Positions 1 through 7,694 of a DNA stretch of 35,598 bases are shown one piece after another (positions within the stretch are counted from its first letter, which is position 1; the number at the start of each line of letters is the position of its first letter). The notes beneath the pieces are model-generated. The model was not told the DNA's origin and ran no database searches. It saw nothing but the letters and a program-made list of their open reading frames with translations. The stretch covers positions 1 to 35,598 of the forward strand of contig NZ_RCVR01000045.1 of the NCBI RefSeq assembly GCF_016107305.1. The letters run 5' to 3'. A program made the position numbers and the translations under genes. This stretch comes from Roseomonas sp. KE2513. GTDB lineage: Bacteria; Pseudomonadota; Alphaproteobacteria; Acetobacterales; Acetobacteraceae.

Positions 1-770
1 ATCTCGGCGTGCTTGAGGAGTGGACGGGAACGCGGCTGCTGCATCGGACCACCCGACGGCTGAGCCTCACCACGGCAGGCGAACGGGTGCTTGAGCTCTC
101 GCGCGAGATGGTACGCCTCGCGGCGAACCTGAGAGCCGTCTCGGATGAGGGCGACAGCCCGCAAGGACTGCTGCGGATCGCAGCACCGACCATCCTGATG
201 GAGGAGCAGCTAACCCCGCTTTTGGCCGACTTCCTACGCGCGCATCCCCGATTGTCCATCGACCTTCGTGCCTCTGACAGGCCGGTCGATCTGGTCGAAG
301 ACCGGATCGATGTTGCGATCCGTATTGGCAGACAACTCGACCCCGGCTGTGTTGCCCGGAAGCTCGGGGAATGCCGCTCGGTCCTGTGTGCCTCACCGCG
401 ATACCTAGACGAGCGCGGCACGCCGGAGCGGCCCGAGGCGCTGCAATCCCACCATTGCCTGACCTACACCAACTTCGGCGCGGCCGAGTGGAGCCTGCAC
501 GCGGGCGGGGAGAGCGTGACCGTGAAGGCCGATGGCCCGTTCCGCACGAACGAGGCCCTTGCCCTGCGACGGGCCTCCCTGGAAGGCATAGGCATTGCCA
601 TGCTCCCGCACTTCGCGGTCGCGGCGCACTTGACGAGCGGTGCCCTTCGCGTCGTGCTCCCGGGCTGGGAGCCGTCCGCCCACCCCATTCACGCCCTTTA
701 CCTGTCGCGCCTTCATCTTCCGGCGGCCGCGCGCGCTTTCATCGACTACCTCACCGGGCGGCTGCATTAG
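1..770 (+). CDS. LysR-family transcriptional regulator, 5'-truncated by window edge
   Basis: The frame is open from the first bases and the first residues (LGVLEEWTGTRLLHRTTRR, then LSLTTAG) match the end of the LysR winged-helix DNA-binding domain, so the true start lies upstream of the window and the GTG at 9 is internal. After the linker helix, residues from about GLLRIAAPTIL onward form the LysR substrate-binding domain (periplasmic-binding-protein fold), with the usual run DVAIRIG and a C-terminal IDYL. LysR proteins bind DNA as tetramers and respond to a small effector; neither the effector nor the target gene can be told here because the divergent neighbour is outside the window. The domain assignment is firm. 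Confidence 0.93.
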   Translation, partial: LGVLEEWTGTRLLHRTTRRLSLTTAGERVLELSREMVRLAANLRAVSDEGDSPQGLLRIAAPTILMEEQLTPLLADFLRAHPRLSIDLRASDRPVDLVEDRIDVAIRIGRQLDPGCVARKLGECRSVLCASPRYLDERGTPERPEALQSHHCLTYTNFGAAEWSLHAGGESVTVKADGPFRTNEALALRRASLEGIGIAMLPHFAVAAHLTSGALRVVLPGWEPSAHPIHALYLSRLHLPAAARAFIDYLTGRLH

Positions 771-1024
771 GACCGTCGGTCACATCGGCCCACATTAGCG
801 CAAGAACCAAGACTTCCGTACTGGTGGTACGATGCGGCTCAGTCGGAGCCTTACGTGGTGCAGAACTCCGGTTCGAAGTTCCGCCCAGGGCCGAAAACTG
901 ACTACGGCGTGCGCCGCTTGGGTCCGCTCCGACGTCCTGCCCGATCCAAAGCGCCCATGCCGCTATCGGCCAAACTCGCCCGCTCGAGCCGTCAGTAGGA
1001 GAGTCCGCTAAAGGCCGGGACCAG

Positions 1025-1330
1025 TCACCTACCAAGGCAGCCAATATCGGGCAACAACGCCGCCAGATCGGACGGCAGCAGGTCGCGGTGGGTAACCAGT
1101 TGCTTCATCAATAGCCAATCCAAGTCGGTGTCGGAGAGAGCACGCAGCACCTCCCCAGCTTTGGGATCATCAGCATCGCCAGATCGGTCGAACGCATCCA
1201 AAGCGCTCGCCGGCCAACTTTTCGGCGACGTGCCGCGCCAAGCCCACCACTGAGAGCGGATCTGCCGATGCTGGAGCGCGGCGCCGCCGCCATCGAGGCG
1301 GGAGATACGTGTGGAAAGGCGTCCGGTCAC
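1025..1330 (-). CDS. small hypothetical protein, last gene of the primase operon
   Basis: A 101-residue protein starting at a GTG whose first bases overlap the TGA of the preceding gene (GTGA at 1330-1327), which fixes the start by translational coupling. The N-terminus (MTGRLSTRISRLDG) repeats the R-L-x-x-R-(I/L)-x-x-L-(D/E) opening seen in the three genes before it, so it belongs to the same tandem family. The C-terminal half is acidic and Leu-rich (LRALSDTDLDWLLMK). No known domain is recognised. Function unknown. Confidence 0.7.
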   Translation of the reverse strand: MTGRLSTRISRLDGGGAALQHRQIRSQWWAWRGTSPKSWPASALDAFDRSGDADDPKAGEVLRALSDTDLDWLLMKQLVTHRDLLPSDLAALLPDIGCLGR

Positions 1331-1545
1331 GGCCGTGCCTCCGCTTCGCTTATGACCTGGATCAGCATCTCGTCCGAGACGCTGGCGGCCGTTGATCCTC
1401 CGGGGAGATCCTCGCCAGAAGCGATGAAGGCGACGAGCGCCTCATCCGGCCACTCCTGCATCGGTCGGCCGGCCCAGGTCTGCCATCCGGCGCCGGGCGT
1501 CATCTCCAGCTTTGAGAGCCGCGCGTCGAACCGACTATTCGCCAT
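1327..1545 (-). CDS. small hypothetical protein with RLxxLE N-terminus
   Basis: A 72-residue protein beginning MANSRFDARLSKLE, the same short N-terminal helix motif as its neighbours, followed by a Trp-rich segment (GWQTWAGRPMQEWPDEALVAFIASG) and an acidic tail with D-E-M-L-I-Q-V-I. The ATG at 1545 lies 11 bp inside the end of the upstream gene, and its TGA overlaps the GTG of the downstream gene. It is part of a run of four short paralogues at the 3' end of a long operon. No domain recognised. Confidence 0.72.
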   Translation of the reverse strand: MANSRFDARLSKLEMTPGAGWQTWAGRPMQEWPDEALVAFIASGEDLPGGSTAASVSDEMLIQVISEAEARP

Positions 1546-1729
1546 CTCGCGGCACCCCCGTGTGGATGAGGATGAGCCTCGTGGCCGGCGGCATCTTCGC
1601 CAGTGTCGCTGCCTTCCACGCTTGTAGCGCGTCGCCCTCTACGCCGCACGGCGCGACCACTACCCGCTCGATTGGAGGCGCCAGCGTCCCCTCCAATCGG
1701 TCTAGCCGCTGCGTCAGCCTGCTGTTCAT
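1535..1729 (-). CDS. small hypothetical protein with RLxxRLxxLE N-terminus
   Basis: The start is placed at the ATG at 1729 (MNSRLTQRLDRLEG) because it overlaps the stop of the preceding gene (ATGA, 1729-1726) and has an AGGAG ribosome-binding site upstream; a longer frame to 1813 has no such support. The 64-residue product resembles the next gene upstream: N-terminal R-L-x-x-R-L-x-x-L-E helix, a short strand (VVVAPCG against VHVFRVP), then a G-x-x-L-x-x-W-K-A block and P-P-A-T/A ending in a hydrophobic strand. Clearly a tandem duplicate. Function unknown. Confidence 0.75.
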   Translation of the reverse strand: MNSRLTQRLDRLEGTLAPPIERVVVAPCGVEGDALQAWKAATLAKMPPATRLILIHTGVPRDGE

Positions 1730-1926
1730 GCTCCTGCTCTCCCTGCATCTCGAAGCGCTACGAACACCGCCGTCGCGGCCGGTGGGATGCCTGTGGTCAT
1801 CTCGGCTTTCCACCGCGCCAGGGTCTCGCCCTCGAGGTTCCGAGGAACCCGGAAGACGTGCACGCCGCCACGCCCCTGCGCTGCGGTCTCCAGCTTGGCG
1901 AGGCGAGGGTTGAGCCGATTGCTCAT
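1726..1926 (-). CDS. small hypothetical protein with RLxxRLxxLE N-terminus
   Basis: A 66-residue protein (MSNRLNPRLAKLETA...) that starts at an ATG overlapping the TGA of the DUF5681 gene (1926-1923) and ends in an ATGA overlap with the next gene. The core LEGETLARWKAEMTTGIPPAATAVFVAL aligns with the following gene's GVEGDALQAWKAATLAKMPPATRLILI, showing recent tandem duplication. Small proteins of this shape are seen beside DUF5681 and terminase genes in alphaproteobacterial prophages, but no terminase is present here, so a role is not assigned. Confidence 0.75.
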   Translation of the reverse strand: MSNRLNPRLAKLETAAQGRGGVHVFRVPRNLEGETLARWKAEMTTGIPPAATAVFVALRDAGRAGA

Positions 1927-2366
1927 GACTTCACCGCCGCGGCTTCAAGCGCAGCCAGCCGTGCTTCCAAGTCGTTCGTCTCGATTGCCCTGCGCTGCCC
2001 TTCCAGGACACCTGCTACCGCGCTCGCCTCATCAGGCGTCAGATCCCCAGACGCCATCGCTGCTGCGACTACAGCGAGTCCTGCGACAACATCAGCAGCC
2101 TTTTCGAGAGGAGGCAGATCCAACGCGATCGGGCGACCCTTCCGTTCTGGCCAAAGGCGACGAAGCAGGATTTCCGAGGCTCGGAGATCGCCACCCTTGG
2201 CGTCCTCCACGACCTTCCGCAGCACGTCTGCGGCGGCTTCCTGGCCGATGGCATCGAGCGCCAGAAGTGCAGCGTGACGCGACCCTTTTGGCCGTCCAGC
2301 AGGGTTTCCAGACTGCCCAGGTTGGAAGCCCTGCCGCTTTTGTTTCGAACCTGTAGTTTCAACCAC
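1923..2366 (-). CDS. DUF5681 domain-containing protein
   Basis: A 147-residue protein whose N-terminus carries the DUF5681 signature GFQPGQSGNPAGRPKGSR (residues about 13-30), followed by helices rich in Ala, Leu and Glu and a C-terminal coiled-coil-like stretch (LEARLAALEAAAVKS). The function of this family is not established; it is frequent in prophages and plasmids of alphaproteobacteria, often near terminase genes. The ATG overlaps the last 8 bases of the primase-helicase gene and its stop overlaps the next ATG, so it is co-translated with both. Confidence 0.88.
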   Translation of the reverse strand: MVETTGSKQKRQGFQPGQSGNPAGRPKGSRHAALLALDAIGQEAAADVLRKVVEDAKGGDLRASEILLRRLWPERKGRPIALDLPPLEKAADVVAGLAVVAAAMASGDLTPDEASAVAGVLEGQRRAIETNDLEARLAALEAAAVKS

Positions 2367-5300
2367 CTCCGCCTCCTGGGCTTCGTTGCCAATCTATAAT
2401 TTCGGCATATCGATACGCGACCATTGATGAATTTGCATCATGCAAGATGGTGGCATGGTCAGGCGGTTGGGTTGGGAAGCTAGGTGACGGCCGGAATTGA
2501 CGGCGCACCGGTCGGTCTCGCCGTCCATCCTCGTCCGCCATCACCGCCTCAGCGGCCTCTGGAACGTGGATAGGAGGAGGAGCGGGGCCCGCAGCCCCAC
2601 CAGAGGGCTCCACCGGCTCTGGCCGGCTGGGAAGCGGTGGCGTGGGGCTAGGCGGCTCCGGTTCAGGCTCATCCGGGGTGAAGACCGCCAGTTCCCCCAG
2701 CCGGTCCTCCAACCAGCGCCACACATCCTCGGGGTCCATGTCGGGCCGCACCCACCCCTGCCTCGTCTGCTGGCCTCTTCCAGAAGGGCGGTAGGTGAAC
2801 CTCAGAGGGGATTTCGGGGACATTCTCCTAAGGAGAGATATCCTTAGGGGATTGTCCCCGAAATCGGCCTTTGCGACTCCCGACCGCTGCAGGGTCTTCT
2901 TCGCCGCCTCAATGCTGGGGAACAGGTCGGGATAGGTCTTGGCGGCGTCGGCCGGGCTGGTCAGAAAGATGCCGCGGCAGGCCATCCGCTCAACCACCGA
3001 AGGGGCGATGTCCCGCCAGTCCAGAAGCTCATCCACAACGAGGGGCGTCACCACGTCCGCCATGATCCAGACCCGGACCGGATTGGCCTCGGTGCGGTTG
3101 ATGCCCCTGGCGCGGCCGACAGCCTGGATCACCTCGGCGTCGGTGATAGCGGCGGACACCGCCTCAGCGGCCGGGTTCGCATAGGCGCGGACCTCAGCCG
3201 TCCCGCTCTTGCCATCCACCATCCGGACGCCGCGGGTTTCCTTGTGGCTCTCCGCGACCTGCACCGGCTCCCCCGTCAGGGCGGCGGCGAGGGCGCGCAC
3301 CTGATCGGAGCGGGGCCGAGGGCGGCCGATGACGAAGAGGTGTCGGACATTCTTCCACCCGTCCTTCCCCGCAACGTCGTTGAAGTGAGCCGTTTCCACC
3401 CCTGGCAGCCCAGCGAACGCAGCCTCCGCGTCCTGGTACGTGACAACGAGGGCGGGCTCACCGCGCGTTTCCCCCGCCACAAAATCCCGCAACTCGGCCA
3501 GCGTGGAGGGCAGGGGGCGAGGCGTCGCATCGCCCGGCGCATAAGCCTTGGGCTGCCCGAGATCGTCCAGTTTGATCGTAACCCGCCCGGGCAGAAGTGT
3601 AGTCTTGCCCCAGCCGCCGCGAACCTGGCGAGTTTCCATGAACGGCGCCTTCACCCGCACTGGAGGCGCCGCCTCCAGCCGCGGAAGGTAGGCCCGCACG
3701 AGCTCCACCGGCATCGTCGCGTCGAGCAGCAGCACGGGCACCCCGAGTACGGGCGCAACCACCTTGTCCAGGGTGTTGAGGCAAATGGCCCAGCGGTCCT
3801 TGCCTTCACGGTCCTGCCGCCACGCCATCTCGGCGCGGCCCGTGGCTTCGGCTTCGCCCGCCAGCAGATCCTCCAGGATGCTCCACATGGCAGTGAGCCG
3901 GACGAGCTGCGCGTTGATGCCGGCCTCAACTGCTGCCCTACGGCGATCCTCAGGCGCCATGCCCGGGCGCATCAACCCTTCCCGCTTGCGCTTCCACTCA
4001 AGCGCCCCTGCAGCGGCGCAATCGGCGGCGGTCAGGCCGATCGCCCGTAAGGGCGCAGCTTGCAGATATCCCTCCGGCGTCGCCGTCAGCACATGCTCCA
4101 GATGCTCGCGGAACTGGAGCAGATCGTCCGTGCCTTCCCGATCAACGATCTGTTGTCCACTGGGAGTATGCTTGAGCACGGGGAACAGCCGCACGCTGTC
4201 GAGCAGGTCGTCCACGAAGACGTGGCGGCCACCTTTCACGCCGTCCTGCCACCACGCCTCGTCCATCACGACCAAGCCCAGCTTCTTCACGCCGGCAGGC
4301 AGATGGAAGATGGCTTCATGGGCGGCGATAATGACGTCCGCATCTTTTACCGGTCTCTGCTGGGCGTAGTAGCCGCACTGGTTCTCCCCCTTGCGGAAGG
4401 GGCAAGAAGGCTTTCCGTCCATGCCGCTGCCGCACACGGCGGTTTCAACACTCTCGCCGGCCGAGACCGCCAGCTTCACGGCGTCCAGATCGGCGCACAT
4501 GGTCTGATCCGGCTTCTTGGGATCAACCTGATTGCGCCCTCGGTGGATGGCCACCTTCCGTCCTGGCATGTCCGCGAAGTGCGCCTCAGCCTGCTCCGCC
4601 AAGCCGCCCAGCTTCACAGTCGGTACACCGAAGAGAACCCGATGAGGGAGACGCGCGGCTTCCTGCTGCTCGGACCAGGGGCTTACCTCGGTGCGGGTGA
4701 CGGTGGACTTGCCGCCGCCAACCTCGACCGCCAGCCCAACCTGGGGCGGGTCAATCCGCTCATCCTCGGGCAGGTTGTGCCAAGCCGTCGCCGCCGCCAG
4801 GAAATTTCCAACCTGACCGGTGATGGCTCCGCGCGCGTCCTCAACGCTGTGCGCGGGCGCCTCGTGGAACGGGGCGATGCCTTCCGGCACCTCGCGCTTG
4901 TTCGCCTCGATCCACGCGAAGGCGCCATCGAGCAAGGCGTCCAGGTAGGCGTCGGAGCCGAACCGGGCGAGATCCGCGGCCTTGTGCTGCCCCGGCTCAC
5001 GATCGGCCGCAGCCCGGATGCCCTCACGGCAAACCCGCTTCACCGCGTCGTCGTCACGGTTCTGCGGCGGCGTCTGCCGGGCATAAAGCAAGGTCGCCCG
5101 GCGCAATGGGTTGTGCCAGCCCTCGCGCCCCTCGCCATCGCCCAGGAGAGCCAAGGCGCCGGCGACAGTGCGGGCGGCGCTGGCGTCCAGGCCGGCACCT
5201 GTAGCCACGCGCTCCCGGCGCTGCTGGATTGAGGCGCGGAGCTGCGCCAGGTCCAGCGCCGGAAGCACCACCTCCTCTTCCATGCCCTTAATCCAGCCCG

Positions 5301-6015
5301 CGCGCCGGGGGAGCGGATCATGGCCGCCCTCGATAACCGGATCCGCGATGTAATGAGGCTGGGCGGCGTTGAACGGCGCCCGGTCCACGCCCGGTGCGTG
5401 AACGTGCAGGTAAAGCTTGAAGTCCTCGTTGCTGATCGGCTCTGACAGCCAAAAGAACAAATGGCACTTGAGCACGCCGGCTACGAACCCAGCGGAGCTG
5501 GAGAGCTGCCAGAAGCAAGCCGCGTCGTGGAAGCACTTGGGTAGCAGGTCGCGGATGGCGCTCTCGATAACCTCTTCCGGGTCAACGGCGAGATCGGCGG
5601 AGTCCCGCATGGGATACCCGTCGATGTCGATCATTACCCAGCGCCGCGCCACCTCCTCCAGCGTCGCGGCCTTACCGGTCCGACTGGCCTTCTTGGCGCG
5701 CCGGAAACGGTGCTGCGGGTTCTCCGCCAGCGCCGCCCGTGCCTCGGGAAGGAGCGCGCCTCGGACAAAGAAGGCCCGCGGATCGCCACGGTTCTCTTCC
5801 ACCGCGGCAGCCACGTCCGCGAGGTTCGACACCAGCCGTTCCTCAGCCGTGAACTGCGCGCCCGCCTCGTAGCTGATCTTGGACCACGACTGGGAAGACG
5901 CCGACCACAACCACTGCTTCGTGGCCCAGCGCGGCGCCCCCTGCGGGGTTGGAGTAGTCCGAAGGATCGTGAGGGTTTCGGTCAACCAGCGCCCCCCGAT
6001 CGCTCGGGAGGCCAC
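2359..6015 (-). CDS. putative primase-helicase: AEP-type primase fused to XPD/DinG-like SF2 helicase
   Basis: This 1218-residue protein has two enzymatic modules. The N-terminal part (about 100-250) shows archaeo-eukaryotic primase features: an Asp pair in W-V-M-I-D-I-D (D130, D132), then WQLSSSAGF, a conserved His in LKCHLFFW (H185) and QPHYIADPV. From about 425 a helicase begins: GGGKST (434-439, Walker A) and VVMDEAWW (584-590, DEAx Walker B). Between them lie four cysteines (C508, C529, C539, C548; SCPFRKGENQCGYY) followed by ADVIIAAHEAIF, the pattern of Fe-S XPD/DinG helicases. A C-terminal QAVGRARGINR is motif VI. A Pro/Glu-rich linker precedes a basic tail. The start is a GTG overlapping the upstream gene by 34 bp. 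Role in priming and unwinding is inferred; the Fe-S cluster is a prediction from cysteine spacing. Confidence 0.85.
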   Translation of the reverse strand: MASRAIGGRWLTETLTILRTTPTPQGAPRWATKQWLWSASSQSWSKISYEAGAQFTAEERLVSNLADVAAAVEENRGDPRAFFVRGALLPEARAALAENPQHRFRRAKKASRTGKAATLEEVARRWVMIDIDGYPMRDSADLAVDPEEVIESAIRDLLPKCFHDAACFWQLSSSAGFVAGVLKCHLFFWLSEPISNEDFKLYLHVHAPGVDRAPFNAAQPHYIADPVIEGGHDPLPRRAGWIKGMEEEVVLPALDLAQLRASIQQRRERVATGAGLDASAARTVAGALALLGDGEGREGWHNPLRRATLLYARQTPPQNRDDDAVKRVCREGIRAAADREPGQHKAADLARFGSDAYLDALLDGAFAWIEANKREVPEGIAPFHEAPAHSVEDARGAITGQVGNFLAAATAWHNLPEDERIDPPQVGLAVEVGGGKSTVTRTEVSPWSEQQEAARLPHRVLFGVPTVKLGGLAEQAEAHFADMPGRKVAIHRGRNQVDPKKPDQTMCADLDAVKLAVSAGESVETAVCGSGMDGKPSCPFRKGENQCGYYAQQRPVKDADVIIAAHEAIFHLPAGVKKLGLVVMDEAWWQDGVKGGRHVFVDDLLDSVRLFPVLKHTPSGQQIVDREGTDDLLQFREHLEHVLTATPEGYLQAAPLRAIGLTAADCAAAGALEWKRKREGLMRPGMAPEDRRRAAVEAGINAQLVRLTAMWSILEDLLAGEAEATGRAEMAWRQDREGKDRWAICLNTLDKVVAPVLGVPVLLLDATMPVELVRAYLPRLEAAPPVRVKAPFMETRQVRGGWGKTTLLPGRVTIKLDDLGQPKAYAPGDATPRPLPSTLAELRDFVAGETRGEPALVVTYQDAEAAFAGLPGVETAHFNDVAGKDGWKNVRHLFVIGRPRPRSDQVRALAAALTGEPVQVAESHKETRGVRMVDGKSGTAEVRAYANPAAEAVSAAITDAEVIQAVGRARGINRTEANPVRVWIMADVVTPLVVDELLDWRDIAPSVVERMACRGIFLTSPADAAKTYPDLFPSIEAAKKTLQRSGVAKADFGDNPLRISLLRRMSPKSPLRFTYRPSGRGQQTRQGWVRPDMDPEDVWRWLEDRLGELAVFTPDEPEPEPPSPTPPLPSRPEPVEPSGGAAGPAPPPIHVPEAAEAVMADEDGRRDRPVRRQFRPSPSFPTQPPDHATILHDANSSMVAYRYAEIIDWQRSPGGGGG

Positions 6016-6311
6016 AGCCTAGAAACCTCGGCAGTCGCTGCGTTGAGGGTAGCCGGCGCCAGAGAGTAAACCGGCCAAAGCTGACCGTTCCGATCGGCAC
6101 GCTCTGGACAGCGGAGCACCACTCGGCCGAGTCCGTCGCGGCGGGCTTCGATCCCCCGGAGGTGCGCTCCGGGAATGCGCAAATCGATGAAAGCGAAGCC
6201 AGGGCGGATGGCCTTAACGACGACCCGCTCAACCAGCGCGGCGTCAGCCGCGCGAGACACTGCGGCGGCGAGGGCATCCCCTATCGGCTGGAAGGGCACC
6301 GGCACACTCAT
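5982..6311 (-). CDS. hypothetical protein directly upstream of the primase-helicase
   Basis: The start is set at the ATG at 6311 (MSVPVPFQPIGDALAAAV) because it overlaps the stop of the preceding gene (ATGA). The 109-residue product has an N-terminal helix, a central segment with alternating hydrophobic residues (VVVKAIRPGFAFIDLRIPG) suggesting a beta-sheet core, and a tail containing QLWPVYSLAP. Its 3' end runs 34 bp into the primase-helicase gene, so the two are translationally linked. No known family recognised; an accessory to the primase is the simplest guess from context only. Confidence 0.72.
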   Translation of the reverse strand: MSVPVPFQPIGDALAAAVSRAADAALVERVVVKAIRPGFAFIDLRIPGAHLRGIEARRDGLGRVVLRCPERADRNGQLWPVYSLAPATLNAATAEVSRLWPPERSGGAG

Positions 6312-6544
6312 GGCGTCACCGCCCATGCCGCAACGGCACTATCGCGGGGAGCCATCTGCAAGTGATAGCCGTTCGTCGCGAAGGGGCTGCCTGTCCTCCA
6401 GCAATGTGCCAGACGGTGGTTGCGCGAGCCGTCCTCTACGCCCTCGATGCCATGGGTGTGACGACACTTGCAGTGTGGGCACCTGAAAGAAACCGTCCGT
6501 CCACCGCGGTCCCGATCGACGTGCAACGTGGGGATCGCGCTCAT
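6308..6544 (-). CDS. small putative zinc-binding protein
   Basis: A 78-residue protein with a metal-site-like pattern: FRCPHCKCRHTHG near residues 21-33 and a second pair in NHRLAHC about 15 residues later, then SPFATNGYHL. Small plasmid and phage proteins with C-P-x-C-x-x-x-H-T-H-G followed by G-H-R-x-A-H-C are common; the resemblance suggests a zinc finger or zinc ribbon. Both ends overlap neighbours by ATGA (6544-6541 and 6311-6308). The function is unknown; nucleic-acid binding would fit the replication context. Confidence 0.75.
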   Translation of the reverse strand: MSAIPTLHVDRDRGGRTVSFRCPHCKCRHTHGIEGVEDGSRNHRLAHCWRTGSPFATNGYHLQMAPRDSAVAAWAVTP

Positions 6545-6771
6545 GCGCCCTTCCCCTTCCGCCGCAGCGTGCGGCGCAGGACAGCTTGGCTCGGTAGGCC
6601 AGCGCGGATCAGGGACGCGACGGTACGATCCGCGTCCTCACGTAGCTCGAAATACCAGGCAGACGCGCCGCGCGCCTTCCACTCGGCCGCAGCCTCATCG
6701 AACATCCGCCGGAGACGAGTCACCAGAGCGTTCGTGTAGCGCGCGGGCGAAAAATGGATGACGTCACCCAT
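6541..6771 (-). CDS. small hypothetical protein in primase operon
   Basis: The chosen start is the ATG at 6771 (MGDVIHFSPARYTNALVTRL), 8 bp inside the end of the preceding gene; the frame extends to 6900 but that extension overlaps the neighbour over a long stretch and is Arg/Cys-rich noise. The 76-residue product is helical and basic, with the core MFDEAAAEWKARGASAWYFELREDADRTVASLI and a strongly basic C-terminus (RRTLRRKGKGA) that could contact nucleic acid. Family not recognised. Confidence 0.68.
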   Translation of the reverse strand: MGDVIHFSPARYTNALVTRLRRMFDEAAAEWKARGASAWYFELREDADRTVASLIRAGLPSQAVLRRTLRRKGKGA

Positions 6772-6952
6772 GGCGGGGCGCCTCCATGGCCTGCTTCGCC
6801 GCGACCGCCGCTGCGACGGTCGGAAAGAGCAGCAGCAGGGGCCGACGAACCACGGCCCCGGGTTGTGGAGGGACCACCAAGCCGGCGCGGGGCAAGCCAT
6901 CCACGTCCGGGGCGTCGGGGAGCAACGTGAGGTGAATGGAGGCTGGCATCAT
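6764..6952 (-). CDS. small hypothetical protein in primase operon
   Basis: A 62-residue protein starting at an ATGATG whose first ATG overlaps the stop of the gene before it (6952-6949). It opens MMPASIHLTLLPDAPDVDG, passes through a short hydrophobic segment (RRPLLLLFPTVAAAVAAKQAM) and ends 8 bp inside the next gene. The hydrophobic segment is short for a transmembrane helix and may be a core strand plus helix. No function can be given. Confidence 0.6.
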   Translation of the reverse strand: MMPASIHLTLLPDAPDVDGLPRAGLVVPPQPGAVVRRPLLLLFPTVAAAVAAKQAMEAPRHG

Positions 6953-7182
6953 ACCAACCCCCTCCACCCGCCCTGATCCGCGAGCGCAGCCAGGCAGCCG
7001 AGGATCTGCCGGTCGCGCCGTGTCAGAGGCCGCCACGAAACCGAAAGCCGGAGGAGGGCCACCGTCTGGCAGGCGTTGAATGGCACTCGACTAAGCAGCC
7101 TGCGGGCCAAACGCTGCGCTTGAGGCGTCGTCAGGTGAAGCGGCGGCGCCTCCCACCAGAGGAGGGAATGCAGGGCGCTCAT
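6949..7182 (-). CDS. small hypothetical protein in primase operon
   Basis: A 77-residue protein starting at the ATG at 7182 (MSALHSLLWWEAPPLHL), chosen because it overlaps the stop of the first operon gene (ATGA at 7182-7179). It is helical and Arg/Leu-rich (RLARRLLSRVPFNACQTVALLRLSVSWRPLTRRDRQILG) with a C-terminal GGWRGLV. Not recognised. Position two in the operon and exact coupling argue that it is a real gene. Confidence 0.62.
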   Translation of the reverse strand: MSALHSLLWWEAPPLHLTTPQAQRLARRLLSRVPFNACQTVALLRLSVSWRPLTRRDRQILGCLAALADQGGWRGLV

Positions 7183-7514
7183 ACCGCACCCCCGATCAGC
7201 TTCCGCAGCTTCGCCCGGCACCCCATCGCGTCCGCCAGGGTGGCGAAGCTCATCAGGACGATGCCGCCCCTGTCCAGGGTGGCGACGAGGAGCATCTCGC
7301 CCGTCCGATCAGTCCAGCTCATGCCCCGGTAATGCGTCAGTACGGCAGTGAGGGCGCCTGGCGCTGTCAGTGCCTTCGTGAAGGCGGTGGGGGTGGTCAG
7401 CTCGTCGCTCCGTGCGACGACGACGGCGAACGGGGTGCCCGAAGCCGAAGCCTGCGGTTCGGGGACAATGTGCAGCTTGGCAGCGGTGCCGAATGGCAAG
7501 GCGATGGTGTGCAT
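7179..7514 (-). CDS. hypothetical protein, first gene of the primase operon
   Basis: A 111-residue protein (MHTIALPFGTAAKLHIVP...) with a mixed alpha/beta look: alternating hydrophobic stretches FAVVVAR, LLVATLDRGGIVLMSF and a final basic helix AMGCRAKLRKLIGG. It is the only gene of the operon with a strong free-standing ribosome-binding site (AAAGGAGG, complement of 7521-7528, seven bases from the ATG). Because nearly every downstream gene starts by stop-start overlap, translation of the operon should depend on initiation here. Family not recognised. Confidence 0.72.
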   Translation of the reverse strand: MHTIALPFGTAAKLHIVPEPQASASGTPFAVVVARSDELTTPTAFTKALTAPGALTAVLTHYRGMSWTDRTGEMLLVATLDRGGIVLMSFATLADAMGCRAKLRKLIGGAV

Positions 7515-7520
7515 GGCCGA

Positions 7521-7535
7521 CCTCCTTTCGGGAGG
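7521..7535 (-). promoter_or_regulatory. RBS of the primase operon within a short hairpin
   Basis: Read on the minus strand, CCTCC-CGAAA-GGAGG forms a 5-bp GC-only stem in which the Shine-Dalgarno GGAGG is the 3' arm. If it folds in the mRNA it would hide the only strong ribosome-binding site of a twelve-gene coupled operon. The pairing is seen directly; the regulatory effect is inference. Confidence 0.45.
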
Positions 7536-7694
7536 ACGACGATCACGGCAGTTGCAACCCCAAACGCTTCGCGGTATTTAAACGATCAGCCAATTAATTC
7601 CGATAGTCGTAGTCCCGCTCGGCGTATCTCATCCTGAGGCCCGGTTCCTGGTTCGCGCCGGGGGTTGGGCCTTTTGGCATTTAGGGGCCGCAAA

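Noticed and set aside
3244-4050. 268-residue plus-strand frame
   Set aside because: Also antisense to the primase-helicase, Arg/Pro/His-rich, no domain.
4060-5232. 390-residue plus-strand frame
   Set aside because: It is antisense to the primase-helicase, whose motifs are clear; the plus frame has no recognisable domain and is a GC-rich shadow.
1025-7514. Prophage packaging module because of DUF5681
   Set aside because: No terminase, portal or capsid gene is present; DUF5681 alone does not establish a prophage.
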